The notes beneath the pieces were generated by a model. It did not search any database, was not told the origin of the DNA, and saw only the letters and a program-made list of their open reading frames with translations. Positions 1 through 12,106 of a stretch of 64,000 nucleotides of DNA are shown piece after piece (within the stretch, counting starts at the first letter, position 1; the number at the start of each line of letters is the position of its first letter). Where the stretch lies: positions 49,754,797-49,818,796 of the forward strand of contig CM045738.1 of NCBI GenBank assembly GCA_024760905.1. Direction: 5' to 3'. Source of the stretch: Plotosus lineatus. Taxonomy: Eukaryota > Chordata > Actinopteri > Siluriformes > Plotosidae. Both the position numbers and the translations under genes were made by a program.

Positions 1-102
1 GCACTTCCGGCCATACTGCTTGAAAATATTCAGTCCTTGCTAAACAAGATGGACGAGCTTCATGCTCAGATTGCAGCGCAGAATGATCTACAGGACTGTG
101 TT
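1..102 (+). pseudogene. LINE endonuclease N-terminal remnant
   Basis: Frame 1 from base 1 reads ALPAILLENIQSLLNKMDEL and continues to about base 102 before similarity is lost. Seen: the pattern LPAILL-N-x-x-SL-NKMDEL. From family knowledge, this is typical of the start of the apurinic-type endonuclease in fish CR1/L2/Rex1-type LINEs. The element runs off the left edge, so its length and clade cannot be settled. It lies in or upstream of an ANKRD52 intron and is not part of that gene. Confidence 0.5.
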
Positions 103-689
103 TCTGTGAAACATGGCTCGAGGAGAGTACACCCGATAAGGCGATTGCACCAGCCGGCTACATGGCCTTCATCCCCTGCAAGCCCAAGCGCCAAAGTCGT
201 CGTTTGGCCCCTTCCCGCCTGGGCTTATTGCTAGCTGTGGTGCGGCTCGCATTGAGCTGCCTACCATAGCATATTAGCTCTGCTTAGTTATAAACGCCCG
301 AATATACTCTGATATTATAGCTATAGTAGAGTCGATCGGTCGTAGACAAGCATAGTGCAAATCATGAACAAACAAAACAACAAATAAAACAAATGAAAAC
401 GAACAAAGTCACAATTTGACTCTGAGAACTCCACGACGTCGCCCTCTGGGCAGCGCCATCTTGTAGACGTCACTCCAACTTCAGTGTAAAAGGACATGAA
501 GAGTACTGTAATACAGTTTATTCTTTTGGTATTGTTTGTTAACGTTAAGTCATTATTGTGAACAACTGTATTTTCATGGAACAAGTTCGATTAAAATTAG
601 CGTCTTTTTCCGCGATGGTCGTTCCAGTGAAACGTGGCACCAGCTGGTTTATTTGTTGATGGCGTGAACACATTGCGGTGCAGTCTTCT
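103..689. other. Intron sequence, nothing recognised
   Basis: Presumed ANKRD52 intron. I see no conserved exon, RNA gene or clear repeat boundary. The short open frames here have no recognisable family. Confidence 0.4.
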
Positions 690-848
690 TTCTTCTTCTT
701 TTTCTTTCGGCTGTTCCCTTCAGGGGTCGCCACAGCAAATGATCTGCCTCCATCTCTCCCTATCCTCTGCATCTTCTACTCTTACTCCAACGACCTTCAT
801 GTCCGCCTTCAGGTTTTCTTTAATTCATCGTATTTCTTTGTCCTCTAG
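690..848 (-). mobile_element. RTE LINE 3' fragment abutting the ANKRD52 acceptor
   Basis: Antisense copy of the 3' end of the RTE family that is better preserved at 37681-38490 and 58551-61640. It shares the tail segment GGGGTCGCCACAGC, then the ATCTGCCTCCATCTC and ACGACCTTCATGTC blocks. Past about 807 the similarity weakens. The spacing to a shared TCCTCTAGGCCT 12-mer is still nearly the same (47 versus 48 bases), so the fragment may run into the splice acceptor at 847-848. Confidence 0.6.
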
Positions 849-940
849 GCCTCTTCACATTGCAGCCAGGAACGGCCTGGCCACGGTTGTTCAGGCTTTG
901 CTGAATCGTGGTGCCACTGTGCTGGCGGTTGATGAGGAAG
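849..940 (+). CDS. ANKRD52: ANKRD52 penultimate coding exon (ankyrin repeat)
   Basis: Acceptor TTTGTCCTCTAG precedes 849 and donor GTACGC follows 940. The exon enters with the third base of a codon and leaves with the first base of the next. It encodes [18 protein letters not shown] and then [12 protein letters not shown], a canonical ankyrin helix-loop-helix with the PLH-AA-NG signature. The phase joins exactly to the exon at 3821. The match to the last ankyrin repeat of ANKRD52 (PP6 regulatory ankyrin subunit C) rather than ANKRD28/44 rests on the following C-terminus and on synteny. Confidence 0.9.
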
Positions 941-1112
941 GTACGCTACCTAGCATTGACACTCCCAGTCATGTGTTTTTCGGTGATTTTAGTAAAACAC
1001 TATAGAGATGTGCTGTGTCTAGTGTGATCCTGTGCCTAACTCGGAAACCCCTTATGGTTAATTTAGACTCTTGGTATTTCCTGATAATTCCTCTATATTT
1101 AGAAAGTTGATC

Positions 1113-3712
1113 ATTTGTGAGCCACTCCACCGAAAGTAGGCTCTTGTGTCCAAAAATGAAAAGTGCGCTTTTTACACAGTCAGATAGAGGAGGCCCAAAG
1201 CTGCAAAATGCAGAAAAAAGTTTGTGAATACCTTGAAAACTGACCGAGCTATACCATTTCTTGTGTCAGCATTCAACTAAAAATTTCTAAAGATGTTTTA
1301 GAGAAAAGTGAGCACAAAGATTGCACTTCTTCCAACATCATTAGTCCGTCGCAACCAAACATTTTTCTGCATATACCCTCATAAAACTAGATAAAAACTA
1401 GCAAACTTACTGGTTTTTCGTTGCAATTATTCACCGGGTTCGGTACAAGACACACTATAATCCATGCACCAGAAGAATGGTCTTGAAGTCATTTCTCCAT
1501 TTTGGATACTGTTTTGATATTAAAATGCCGTTTCAGTGAATAAAATAAAGGTTATGAAGATGATATGCACGTAAACGATGCAGGCTAGTTGCTAAGGAAG
1601 ATCTGAAACAAGCACACTGATGGTGAGCTCGGGCTTGAACATGCGCAGTGCCCGTCACACGTTAACTTCCGGTTTACTTCCTGACTCTAGTATACCGCAT
1701 GCAGAACTTATCTCCGATAACAGTAAGTAAGTTTATTTATAAGACTGTGAATACACATTTTTTGGAAAAGGAGACTGAAATGTCATCTGTGATGTCTAGC
1801 AGCATTAGTATAGATGTTAAATTCGACACGAGAATTGGGCTTTGAGGATGCCGGAATGCTTGGCGTTCTTGAAGATTATTTCGCCGGTGAGTATTTTTCT
1901 CTGCATCCAAAATTCGATTATGGAATTTTTTTGATTATTTGATTTGTGTGTAATCTTATCTGGACTGGACATGCTGGATCGTGGGTTGTTTAGTTTTGTA
2001 CGAAAATTGGTCGAGACTTGAATAATAATTAATTGGTTCATTCCTTTTACACATGAACAAACTGATGATGATGATGATGATGATGCCAGCTGTGTTGAAG
2101 ATTTTGATTTTGATGAAGAGGCATCTGTTAATAAAAGTGTGCATGAGTGGTGTTGGTGGTGAGGATATAGATTAAGATGATAAATATTGAGGGCAGAGTT
2201 GATGAAGCCAGCTGTGTTGATAATGATTTTGATGTTGATGAAGAAGAGGCATCTGTTAATAAAAGTGTGATGAATCAGTTTTGTTGTGTTTGGGATGAGA
2301 TGTGATCCTTTCTGCTGAGCAGGATATAGATGAAGATGATAATGCTGACGGCAGAGTTGATGAAGCTTACTTGTATAAAGAGATCAGAGAGTTTTGTTAT
2401 ATAGTTTTCTTATATGTGAGCCACAACACTGAAAGTAGGCTCTTGTGTCCAAAAATGAAAAATGTATATTTTCTATTTTCTACTTTCGGTGGAGTGGCTC
2501 ACATATAAACTTTTCGAAAACATGTCTAGGAAAAGTTTTACGAAGAGATGATGAGAGACATCATCCTCATTTTAATCCGACACGCCCTTTTTTTAACCCA
2601 TCACTCCTGGTAACCCCCAAAAAATGACTTTTTTTTTTTTTTCATTTCTGTTTATATAATGGTCAAAAATATACATACTGATCTTATTGGTATAAAGGTT
2701 CAAATGCCTTCAAATGATACTGATTGAAAAAAAAAAAAACATTGTCAGGTTCAAACAATCACACTGAAATTAAGAAAACTATATAACAAAACTCTCTGAT
2801 CTCTTTATACAAGTAAGCTTGTGCACTCTGCCCTCAGCATTATTATCTTCATCTATGTCCTGCTCAGCAGATAAGATCACATCATCATCACAAACACAAC
2901 AAAACTAACTCATCACACTTTTATTAACAGATGCCTCTTCTTCATCAACATCAAAATCATCATCAACACAGCTGGCATCATCAACTCTGCTCAACAGCTG
3001 GCTTCATCAATATTTATCATTTTAATCTATATCCTCACCACCAACACCACTCATGCACACTTTTATTAACAAATGCCTCTTCATCAACATAATCAAAGTC
3101 TTCATCAACACAGCTGGCATCATCATCATCATCAGTTTCTTCACCTATAAAAGGAATGAAACATTTAAGTATTTTTCAGGTCTTGACCAATTTTCGTACA
3201 AAACTAAACAATCCACGATCCAGCATGTCCAGTGCAGACAAGATTACATACAAATCAAATAATCAAAAAATTCCATAATCAAATTTTGCATGCAGAGAAA
3301 AATACTTGACGGCAAAATAATCTTCAAGAACGCCAAGCATTCCGGCATCTTCAAAGCCCAATTCTCGCGTCGAATTTAACATCTATACTAATGCTGCTAG
3401 ACATCACAGGTGACATTTCACTCTCGTTTTCCAGAAATTATGTGGCTTCACATTCTTGTAAATAAACTTTTATCTTACTAAAGTCAGAGATAAGTTCCGT
3501 ATGACTAGAGTCAGGAAGTAAACCGGAAATTAACAGGTGACAAAAGACATTTTGTCGATTTCACGTGAGCAAGTGATAGTTGAATACTTATTTTAATGGT
3601 TTCTGCAAAAATCTGAATTTCGATAAAAATGAACCATTTTTACTTTTCTGGCCTTCATCTCAAAAGTGGTCTGCGACAAGCGCTTACTTTTGGAGGAGCG
3701 CCTCACATTTAA
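1113..3712. mobile_element. Long-inverted-repeat (foldback-like) DNA element, copy FB1
   Basis: The two ends are inverted: left TTTGTGAGCCACTCCACCG at about 1116, and right, read on the complement, AATGTGAGGCGCTCCTCCAA ending at about 3710. Long internal stretches are also inverted. The block GATGCCGGAATGCTTGGCG near 1850 reappears on the complement near 3340, and the block at 2088-2150 reappears at about 3050-3115. Arms are roughly 1 kb around a centre near 2.6 kb. No transposase frame is visible, so it is non-autonomous. Related pieces occur at 26960-27135, 38934-41760 and 50464-50766. The superfamily is not identified. Confidence 0.75.
2409..2509. repeat. Short hairpin mini-element nested in FB1
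   Basis: About 100 bp with inverted ends: TATGTGAGCCACAACACTGA at 2411 and, at the right, ACTTTCGGTGGAGTGGCTCA followed by CATATA. The arms carry the same terminal sequence as the host element FB1, so this is an internal palindrome or a tiny deletion derivative inserted into its relative. Confidence 0.6.
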
Positions 3713-3820
3713 CTAACAATCTCAAACTTTTCCTCTGAATATTGTAATTCTATTCTGTAAAACTTGTAGAGTGAAATGCAAATAAAGTTGTATTGTATTG
3801 TCTTTTTTTTAATATTTCAG

Positions 3821-4083
3821 GTCACACCCCTGCACTGGCGTGTGCTCCGAACAAAGCTGTGGCCGACTGCCTCGCTCTCATCCTCTCAACCATGAAGCCT
3901 TCTTCCACCAGCACCCCATCATCCTCTTCCTCTTCCTCCTGCTCCTCCCCCAGGCTGAACCTGCTCAAGCATTGTGGCATCACAGCCGCTTGCCCCCCTT
4001 TGCCTAATGGAGGCCTTCGCCACACCTACGGCAAAGATCGACACGCCGCCGCCTTCGGATTGGACAGCTGTCTGACCGAGTGA
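3821..4083 (+). CDS. ANKRD52: ANKRD52 last coding exon and stop
   Basis: Acceptor AATATTTCAG ends at 3820. The exon completes the split Gly codon (G|GT) and encodes 86 further residues before TGA at 4081-4083. It starts [20 protein letters not shown] followed by ILSTMKP, the conserved end of the ankyrin array in the ANKRD28/44/52 family. A Ser-rich linker (about 12 Ser in 18 residues) and a tail ending in GLDSCLTE follow. From family knowledge, the protein is a regulatory ankyrin subunit of protein phosphatase 6 acting with PP6 and SAPS subunits in the cytoplasm and nucleus. Only the C-terminus is in this window; the remaining exons lie to the left. The Ser run and the C-terminal variation fit ANKRD52 better than its paralogues, and the SLC39A5 neighbour supports this. 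Confidence 0.93.
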
Positions 4084-4507
4084 GCCGATCTGCATCCCCG
4101 AGTCCTTATGATGTACAACATACACTAACATGTCTGTGTGTATGGATGCTCAGTTTGGTCTCTCTCTCTCTCTCGCTTTTTATCTCTCTGTGTCTCTCTC
4201 TCTCTCTCTCTCTCCAGACACCTAGTCAAAACTGATATGCAATTTCAGCCACATAACCCTCCCCCTCCCCCAATTATTCCTGTTTTTTTTTTTTTTTTTC
4301 TCCTATTAGAGGATGACCAGGAATGAACGTGGTTATTTATTTTTATTTACTTGCTAGTCCTTGTTTCAAAAGTCTGATACTCCAAGCCATCGCGTGTGCT
4401 CGAGTTTCCATGAGTGCTAGCTAGTCCTTTTTTTAAACTATTATTAATTTCAGCCCTGTTTACTCGGATAAGGTTAATATGCAGCTGCTTGTTCTTTTGG
4501 TCACAGA

Positions 4508-4696
4508 GCGCGTGTGTGTGTGTGTGCGAGCGTGTGTGTGTGTGTGTGCGAGCGTGTGTGTGTGTGTGTGCGTTTCATATGAGGAGCTGTGGCCTTGTAG
4601 AGGAATTTCCAGCCTGCCATGAGGAACAGTTTAAACGGGTTACTGTTAACTAGTAAACATGAAGGTGTAGGCCATATTTTCAATGGTCTCAAATAG

Positions 4697-4759
<63 letters not shown>

Positions 4760-4774
4760 TGTGTGTGTGTGTGT
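4508..4774. repeat. GT microsatellites (4508-4572 and 4699-4774)
   Basis: The first array is GT repeats broken by GCGAGC spacers. The second is an almost pure GT array of about 76 bp. They lie about 420 and 615 bases after the ANKRD52 stop. Reading frames of poly-His/Thr or poly-Cys/Val across them are artefacts. Confidence 0.95.
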
Positions 4775-5340
4775 TTAGCAGTCCGACCAGATTTCCATCC
4801 CATACTTGATTCTTGCTCTTTAAGCTTGTGCATTGTATGTCAGGTGCAATCGATTTCAGCACAAAACTAAGCAGAAAAAAAAAATATTTTGAGACAAGGG
4901 AAACCATACAACCTTAAGCCAAATGACCTTTGACCCCTGGGTTCGAAAAGGTCAAAAACGGTGCATGTTTACTGTAGACATTTTGTTTTTATTATTTTTC
5001 TTTTTTTGAGGAAGGAATAAACTGGGGACATTGCAATAGGTTTACACAGAGCGTATTCGTTATTCCGGATTTAAGAGTAGCACCAGGGTACCATCAGTCA
5101 TCCGATCCGACACACAGGCGACGATGGACCGAACAGGGTGGGGGGGTGGGCGACAGGGACGAAAGCACAAGCATTGGAGTGGATGGACGTAGGCCTTTTA
5201 AGAACCGATCCTTGCTTTAAGGGACCACCTTTTTAATGTGGGAGAGAACACTAGGGTTTGTTTGGTTTTTTGGGGGGAGAAATCGGCGGCCATTCACTGG
5301 AATATTTTGTGCCGCGCTGCACTTTCCCGACGGATCATAT

Positions 5341-5399
5341 AAAAAAAAAAAAAAAAAAAAAAAAAATCGTGTTGCGTTGTGTTTGAGCTGCTTTCGCAG

Positions 5400-5431
<32 letters not shown>
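5341..5431. repeat. A26 and T28 homopolymer pair (possible hairpin)
   Basis: A run of 26 A (5341-5366) and a run of 28 T (5404-5431) are separated by 37 bases. If transcribed in the ANKRD52 3'UTR they could pair as a long A:U stem. Homopolymer lengths are error-prone in assemblies. Confidence 0.8.
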
Positions 5432-6540
5432 CTTTTTCAGTCCATTCAGTTCAACTCGTCACTATTTACAGCTTAAGTGGTGCTTCCTCTACAGACTATT
5501 AACTTTAGCCATATATCACATGACTCAAGCTTTCACTCAAGGATCAGTTGGAATTCATTCGATCTCTGTTCGGTGTGTGTTTGTTTTTGTTAGTTGTTGG
5601 GGGTTTTTTGTTTGTTTGTTTTGTTTTTTAAACTTAATCCTGTTTAGGGAAGAGTTGTTTTTAACCAAGCAGCTTTTTCCGTCAGGTTGTACGGCTTTAA
5701 CTCTGCACCGTGTGATTTGTACCCGCGGCTCTGCGGCGTAATGATCTTTCACGTCGCTGGCCTTCACCGGGATGTTATATGGGTTAATATGATGACCAAA
5801 GTTGAAGCGATCGTTCCGTAGCGTTCGTGATTTGGCCTGCTTGGTAGTGATACTCAATCTGCTCCCCTCATCCCATATTTTATTATTATTATTTTATTAT
5901 TTTATTTATTTATTTATTTTTATAGAATACTTCCTTATTGCCAAAGGTTGATTAATTATTCAGTGTACAGATGTGCTTCCTTTTTCCTTTTACATCGAAG
6001 CCACAACGTTTCAGAAAAATATTAAAATTGAAATATTATTCGAAAAATAGTCATGCAATATTTGCGTCATTAATAAAAAGACAATCAGTCGAAAGGGCTT
6101 TTAATTTCCCTTCTTGCTCTTATTTTTCTATTATTAAATGAATTCCAATGTATTCGAGACGACAGGGAATTGAACAAAATTGTGAGTCGTTATTAACCTG
6201 ATCATATCGTTGATGTTCTCTGCCCTGAGATCCGATGCCACTGAGATCTAATTAAATCCAACATGTGACTGAAGCAGCACTAGAAAAATTATTGTCGGTC
6301 CCCCCACCCCCACCCCCCACGTGTGAGTTTCAAAGATTTTATATCTACTTAAGTGATTGTTGGCGTGTGCTGAAATAACTCAGGAGACTCGGCCAACATC
6401 TCATCACAGTTCTGCAATAAAAATCATCCTGAATCATTAATTTGGGGAAGAAGAAGAATTTCATGTGTGACTTTTATCCAATTGGTGGGTGAAATCTTCA
6501 AGGCACTTTTATATGGCAAAAAAAAGTTCATATTTATGTA

Positions 6541-6551
6541 CACACACACGT

Positions 6552-6596
<45 letters not shown>
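6541..6596. repeat. CA microsatellite
   Basis: An almost pure CA array, interrupted only by CGTG near its start. Confidence 0.95.
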
Positions 6597-6597
<1 letters not shown>

Positions 6598-7379
6598 CTG
6601 ATGCTTTAGAATGGTTCAGAGGTGGACACATCAGAAATGCCAGGGTTGGTACGATTAAACTGTTTACAGTTGTGGGATGTGTAAGATTTTACCGTTGCAT
6701 TTAACGCTGAGGCTCCAGTTTGCAACCAATTTAAATTTAATTACCGACCCCTCTGTCCGAAGCATGTGGTTCTGGGTGGAGATGGACGCAGCGGTGTAAG
6801 AAGTGGCTCAGAGGTCAGGGTTCTAGTTTATTGATCTAAATGTCAGGGGTTTCTTCTCAATTGTTTAAATTTTTTCAAATAACTGCATGCATATAATATA
6901 TACACATATAAAAACATTAAAAGTTAGTCCCTCTGGATAAAAGCATCTGCCAAATAAGATGATTGGCTCTGTGAGAGGGGACCTGCTCCTCATCTGGATA
7001 TAAACACAGCTTATTGATGTCTTTAAATTTTGATGATGAGATCCTCCAAACATGTCCCACACTGTACCGTTCAGGATCGAAAGAGATGAAGCATTGCATG
7101 AGCCGCGTGTATAAATGCACAGAGCTAATCAGGAAGTAGAGTGTGTTAAGTGAGACCTGAACGACAAGGTGAATGATCTGTTCTAAAGCTTTCGCTGCAG
7201 CCCCTCAGGGGGGCAAACGATGAATGAGTCCAGCAGGTTTTTCTTTTCTTTGTGGGATTAATGCAGATTAATGTAAATAGGTGTCTTGTGAATGTGTGGT
7301 GTAGTTACAGTATAGAGGGAAGGTGTGGGTTTGTGTATATAAACATTTATGATGTGCATCAGGATAATACTAAGCAGGA

Positions 7380-7784
7380 TGGTGGTGTAGTGGTTTGCAC
7401 ATCCGTCTAACAGAAAGGTCCTGGGTTCGATTCCCAGCTCAGACGTTTCTGTGTGAAGTTTGCAGGGTCTACCTGTGCTTGCATGGGTTTCCACTGAGTA
7501 TTCCAATTTCATCCCATGGTGCAAAAGCATACACGGCATTCCGATTGGCTGTTTCAAATTGTCCCAAGGTGTGTGTGTGTGTGAGAGACAGACAGACAGA
7601 GAAATCGAGAGAGAGAGAGAGACACAGAGAAAGCGAGAGAGACACACACACAGAGCAAGAGAGAGAGGCAGTGAGTGACACACACACACACACAGAGAGA
7701 GAGAGACAGAGGTACAGAGAGAGAGAGAGAGAGAAACACACAGAGCAAGAGAGAGAGACCGTGAGAGACGCAGAGAGCGATACA

Positions 7785-7820
<36 letters not shown>

Positions 7821-7900
7821 GAGAGAGTGAGAGAGATGGTGATGGCCTGGTGAGCCATTCAGGGTGTGCACTGTGTAGTGGCCTCCCAAGGGCCCCAAGA
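7380..7900 (+). mobile_element. tRNA-derived SINE split by a compound microsatellite
   Basis: The head has an A-box-like GGTGGTGTAGTGGTTTGCAC and a B-box GGTTCGATTCC at about 7423-7433. It is followed by the body words GTTTGCAGGGTC and TGCATGGGTTTCC. The usual 3' part (GATGGCCTGGTGAGCC) appears only at 7841, after a GT/GA/CA compound array at 7568-7830 that expanded inside the element. The long frames here (up to 225 codons) come from the array and are not genes. Confidence 0.75.
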
Positions 7901-8514
7901 AGGAATAAGCATTTTAAAAATAATTGAATGAGCATTTTAACGTTGAAAGTTCAAACAAAGCGTGAGATTTTCGTCTTTTTCGGTTGTTCTGTCATGATTC
8001 CGAATGTGAAGTCGTTCCGTCCCAAAGTCCCCGAGGCTGATGTGTCCACCTCTGACTGTCTTCAAATGGAGCATTAAAAGGTTTCACTGTTTTTCCCGTT
8101 CGTGTGTGGATTGTGTATGAATATGGCAAAGGCGCCTTTTTAAACTTTCAGTCCAGATTAGCAGAAATGAATTGTATCTCTCTCCCTTTTCCCTTTTCCT
8201 CAAATGTGTCAACGCCACCGAAACGAAATGCGAATCTCACACACACGAGTTCAGTGAGGCATTAAACTAGATTTTCACTGCCACTTGTATCGATTGTAAA
8301 GTTGAGGTGAAATCTGGAAGAAAGAAAAAAGTGCATCTCTTCTTAACAGTACGTTTTTCTTCGGTGCCATTAAGTCGCCAGAAAAAGAACTGGCTCGGTT
8401 CACGGTGCACGGTGGCGGAACCAGTCACCCGTACGTCTGTAAACAGGCAGCTTGTGCACGGGAGTGCTGGACCCTTGAGGTTCTGTTGCCGAAGGTTGTG
8501 GGAAGGTTGTTAGG

Positions 8515-9532
8515 TTGTGTGTGTGTGTGTGTGTGTGTGTGTTTCAGACGGTCGACCATATGCAACAAAATGAAAAAACCATGCATGATAGTCCTTTCTT
8601 TAAAAAAGTGCCATAATTTTCTTCTCTGCACTTCATATGAACAAGTTTATAAAATAATGTGAATGAATCTTAACATTGTTTCTGTTGTTGCATTAAAAAC
8701 CAAATTCATATTTATTCGAGAAGCATATAAGAATAAAAAAATTCATTTTTTGCACAGATGAAGCTGCAAACAGGCTTGAACGCAAGAATTAAAGTTCAAA
8801 AGCCATTCGTTCGTCATGTTGCATCATAATGTAGATCTGCATCAAAAAATAAGAATGATGAACTATTTTATTTTATTTTATTGCACACAAGCTCGAAGGC
8901 ATTTACAGGAAAAAAAATTCAAATTTTTAAAAATCATTTTCAAGAGAAATGCCTTAACTTTATCAGAAGGGTGGAAATGAAAAGAGGTTTATTTATTTTA
9001 ATTCTGTGATGTGACGCTCACTGATCGACGTGTCAAGCTGGCGAATTAATTAGAAAATCAAGGTGGTTTTGGGATTGTCAGCTTTGTGTACCTTGCGTGG
9101 TCCGAGAGGAAGACAGAAGAACTTGTAGCTACTTCCAAGTGCGTCTTAATAATCCTCGGTCATGTGTGTGTCTGATGTGTAGTTGATGCCCTAGAAGGTG
9201 GTGTCAACTGATGGAATGTCTAATTTACCTCAGCGGACTTTTTAATGTCCCGACTACTTGAAACCATCCGTTTTAAGGCAATATTAAATATATATTTGAT
9301 TCCTGCTACGTCCTCTCTATCTCCAGCGATTTGCCTTAAGTGGAAACGGTGTATAGCGGTTACAGCATTTGAGAGATGATATTTGGGGGGACGGGGTAAA
9401 TACATTGAGTCTAGCTGTACTGATGGTGAGATTGTGTCAAGAAGCACACGTAGAGGACACGTGATTCTACAGAAGGAAGGTGAAATAGCTTTGTGTTTGT
9501 TGGGGGATTTTTATTTTTGGCTCCACCCCCTC

Positions 9533-9560
<28 letters not shown>
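8515..9560. repeat. Short GT (8515-8542) and CA (9535-9560) arrays
   Basis: Two short dinucleotide arrays. The sequence between them is AT-rich, with no exon or transposon recognised. Confidence 0.9.
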
Positions 9561-9566
<6 letters not shown>

Positions 9567-10902
9567 AATAATTAAGAAACATCCCATTGGTGTGGGGTTT
9601 GTTTGTTTTTGGTATTATTTATTTTATTTATTTAAATTTTTTTGGTGGCAATTTTAATTTTTCCATTTTCGTTTCTACAGCATAATTTACAAAAGATGAT
9701 ATTGGAGGGAAAGTAATTAGGTGATTTGGTTTGACACTCGTTAAGTTAATTAAAAGTAGGGGGTGTTTTTTAATCGATCCTCTTCTGAACACTTTAGAAC
9801 CATTTAACTGTTTTCAAATCGGATTGGATATTAGAAGAGGTGGTGAGGTGCGGTTCTGGAGCGACGGCTGTCATTATGAGCTTAAGGTGTGTCCTGGGTA
9901 AAAAGTTCTGTTCTGGATGAGAAAATTGTGTTTGCGGGGGTGCAAAGAAATTGAAGGAAATATTCGGATGCACCGATATGATCCAGCTTTGAGTTTACAA
10001 GCCTCGGTCCTGTAAGCCCAGGGGAAATTATTATTGAATTGTATCAAATGATTCCACAAGACGGGGCTCTGGTATGTTTTTAGTTGGTGTTTAAAAACCT
10101 GAAAGTTTGTATATAAGACACAGGAGGAATGCCAGAGTCTGATTGGTCTGTAATTTGGGGATAAAAACATTCTTACGACTGGAAAAATGACCCGGACTCG
10201 CTGTTTTCGAGTCTGCGATGTGATCATCTTGTTTTAAAATGGAAAGATAAACTGTAATGTCATTTAATTTGCTTTTTGTTTGTTTCCCTCAAATCTATAC
10301 TAACACTTGGTGGCTCCACAGCACGCGGACCTGCTCTGTGTGTGGCACTCACCCGACCTTCCACCAACCAGTTCAGATCCATAAGTATCAAGTAGAAACG
10401 TCTCTGATTTGGTTTGTTTTCATGTTTGTGTCGTATATAATAATAATTAAACCGTTATGAACCGCAGGCTTTGGATGCTGCCGAATTGAATAGCAAACTA
10501 CTTAAAAACCTCCGACCTGCATTCAGTCAATAATTATTACACCAAGTGCACACATGGTAAAATAAATAAATAATACATCAACAAACAAGCAATTAAATTA
10601 ATAGATCAGTTTTGGTTCCCAGGCCTGAAGTGACACGAGTTTTACAGTAATGGTTTCCAACGCTACTGGGATGTCCAAGGTAATGACGTTGGCACCTTCG
10701 TAATAAGAAGAAACCTTGATGCATTCAAAAAAAAGTAAAGTAGATATCATCTGGTGCCGAGTGGCGTCAAAGACCAAAAAAAAGAAGAAGAAAAAATTAA
10801 ATTAAACCAGGGAGTTTTAAGGGGTGGGGGTGGGGTTATTTTGAGTGTTGTGTAATCAGTTTATCTGTATAGCGCTTTTTATGATTGACGTGAGTGTGTG
10901 TG

Positions 10903-11251
10903 TATACAGGTATACCAAGGCTTAAGTCGTTTTGAAATATATATATATAATGTGTGTGTGTATGTATATATAATATGTAATATTTTCAATGAAATATATG
11001 AAAAAATAAACTTTACTAAACAAAGTTTAATGAAATAGATTCTTATTAACCAGATATTATTGAAAATTGCATTCATGAATAAAGTATAGAACTAGGAATT
11101 GTTAGTTTCGGTTTAGCCTAGACAAGTAAATTTGGCCTGGCTTGTCGCTAGGCTAATAATTACAGACCTAATTCGATTTAAGTCGTTTTTCGACTTGCGT
11201 GGTCTCTCCTGGAACCAATTAACTACATTGGGTGAGGTATACCTGTATATA
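10903..11251. mobile_element. Pogo/Tigger-like MITE
   Basis: Inverted ends: TACAGGTATACCAAGGCTTA at about 10905, and TGAGGTATACCTGTA at the right end (about 11233-11247). The pattern TA-CAG...CTG-TA with a following AAG-TCG motif is typical of pogo/Tigger-type ends. There is no open transposase. It sits inside the proposed ANKRD52 3'UTR. Confidence 0.65.
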
Positions 11252-11254
11252 TAA

Positions 11255-11655
<401 letters not shown>

Positions 11656-12064
11656 ATCTAAACATATATAAATAAAAACTGTGCTTGTGTTTGTGATGCA
11701 CGTGTGTACACTAAGATTCCGTTAACTCTCTCGAGTAGGTTGGCACTCCAACGCCTTCTGAAAAGTCAAGATTTTAGTCTGTAGGTGCTTCTAAACTTCA
11801 ATTGATGTCCTTTCCCTTAATGAAGTGTGAATTCTAATCAACTACACTGTCATGGCTTTGTCCTGAGATTCAGTTTTAATATGCGAATGAGTGAATGTTT
11901 AAAAAAAAAAGAAAGAAGCTGCTCTCTCTTATCGGCAGCTTGTGTAATGAAGAGATTGATTAACGCTCTTAATGACTTCTCACCTGACTTGACTTGTCTT
12001 TATATGAGGCGTATGGGATCCCTTTAACTCCATCTGATCATATGTGAAGAAAGCTATGCAGGAA

Positions 12065-12066
12065 TA

Positions 12067-12106
<40 letters not shown>

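Larger units (their letters stand above)
941..3820 (+). other. ANKRD52: Last intron of ANKRD52
   Basis: GT-AG intron from GTACGC to AATATTTCAG. Most of it (about 1113-3712) is a long-inverted-repeat transposable element described separately. Only short flanks at each end look like unique intron. Confidence 0.85.

Noticed and set aside
3793..3820. ATG at 3793 as start of a short gene
   Set aside because: Upstream of an acceptor; the frame after 3821 is ANKRD52 in the phase of the previous exon.
7258..7935. A 225-codon minus-strand frame and a 152-codon plus-strand frame
   Set aside because: They translate a GT/GA/CA microsatellite and SINE sequence (Ser/Leu/Val/Cys or Arg/Glu/Thr runs). No protein family.
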